In this document: in pieces, positions 63,396 through 64,000 of the stretch
Layout of the letters: the number at the start of each line of letters is the position of its first letter
Numbering within the stretch: the first letter of the stretch is position 1
Assembly: GCF_018320785.1 (NCBI RefSeq)
Contig: NC_054866.1
Coordinates: 34,821,000-34,884,999 of the forward strand
Origin: Cheilinus undulatus
Taxonomy: Eukaryota > Chordata > Actinopteri > Labriformes > Labridae
Direction of reading: 5' to 3'
Length of the DNA stretch: 64,000 bases
Notes under the pieces: generated by a model
What the model was told of the DNA's origin: nothing
The model's database searches: none
Seen by the model: only the letters and a program-made list of their open reading frames with translations
Program-made: the position numbers and the translations under genes

Positions 63396-64000
63396 ACAAC
63401 CCCAATTTCAAAAAAAGTTGGGATGCTGCGCAAAATGTAAATAAAAACAGAATGCTATTTTTTGCAAATTCCATAAACCAAAGTTTAGTTCACAGCAGAA
63501 CATAAACAACATATCAGATGCTGAAACTGAGACATTTTACTATTTAATGAAAAATATGAGCTCATTTTGAATTTGATGGCAGCAACACATCTCCAAAAAA
63601 GTAAGGTAAACCTCTATTTACTTTTCAGCATTAATAGTGCCTTTCAGATGTGTAAGCTGCCCACACCATAGGCACTAATGCAACCACACACCATCGGAGA
63701 GGAAGGCTTTTGATCCATGCCTTGATATCCAGCTGGATGGTCTCTCTAATCTTTAGTCTGCAGGCCCGGGTTTCCAAAAAGAGTCTCAAATTTTCATTTA
63801 TCTGATCACAGAACAGTTTTCCATTTTTTCTCAGTCCATTTTAAATGAGCTTCAGCCCAGAGAAGACGGCAGTGTTTCTGGATCATGTTTAAATATGGAT
63901 TACACAGTGAACTGTGATGACAGAGGGATTTCTGGAAGTATTCCTGAGCCCATGCAGTGATTTCTAGTACAGAATCATGCCTGTTTTTACTGCAGTGCTA
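63396..64000. mobile_element. Unclassified teleost dispersed repeat, runs off the edge
   Basis: Begins TACAACCCCAATTTCAAAAA AAGTTGGGATGC and continues ATTTTGAATTTGATGGCAGC and, later, CCCATGCAGTGATTTCTAGT. I know this series as a common repeat in fish genomes but cannot place its superfamily with confidence. The right end is outside the window. Confidence 0.7.

Larger units (their letters stand above)
60981..64000. other. PICALM upstream intron (open at the window edge)
   Basis: No PICALM exon encoding the conserved N-terminus was recognised in these 3 kb, so at least one more coding exon lies to the right. The stretch carries a Tc1-like relic (61940-62700) and an unclassified teleost repeat from 63396 to the edge. 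Confidence 0.7.

Overview
The window is vertebrate nuclear DNA, almost certainly from a percomorph-like teleost. Its genes have many small exons with GT-AG introns. The introns and flanks are full of fish-type DNA transposon relics (hAT/Tol2-like, Tc1/mariner-like, MITEs). The gene order SYTL2 then PICALM on one strand matches the human 11q14 neighbourhood. There are no prokaryotic operons, CRISPR arrays, rRNA or tRNA genes that I can see.

Layout. (1) 1-1260: upstream flank of the first gene. (2) 1261-9797, + strand: a complete ten-exon gene for a 401-residue secreted/membrane ZP-domain protein, closest to ZPLD1, with a poly(A) signal at 10147. (3) 10170-13190: tail-to-tail spacer with a decayed extra copy of ZPLD1-like exon 7 and a complete non-autonomous hAT element with a perfect 8-bp target duplication. 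(4) 13192-31514, - strand: complete coding region of SYTL2 (synaptotagmin-like 2, Slp2), 18 coding exons, 1646 residues, with a 2.4-kb giant exon. A likely non-coding first exon lies near 35094-35200. (5) 35200-36810: short spacer. (6) 36810 to beyond 64000, - strand: PICALM (CALM, clathrin assembly protein). The 3' UTR and 21 coding exons are present, but the first about 44 residues lie beyond the right edge. The introns carry most of the transposon relics.

The SYTL2 and PICALM exon chains were assembled by hand. In all three genes every exon-exon phase agrees and the frames stay open end to end (1206 nt, 4941 nt and 1991 nt), which is strong internal support. Functionally, SYTL2 (Rab27 effector, exocytosis) and PICALM (PIP2/AP2/clathrin adaptor, endocytosis) both act in membrane traffic but are separate genes. 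The ZP protein is extracellular and not obviously related to them.

I found no evidence for a wholly new biological system. The most interesting items are the dead ZPLD1-like exon copy, a repeated Phe-Trp-Glu motif in the giant SYTL2 exon, two frame-neutral PICALM exons not in the human form I know, an intact-ended hAT MITE, and two large hairpins in introns.
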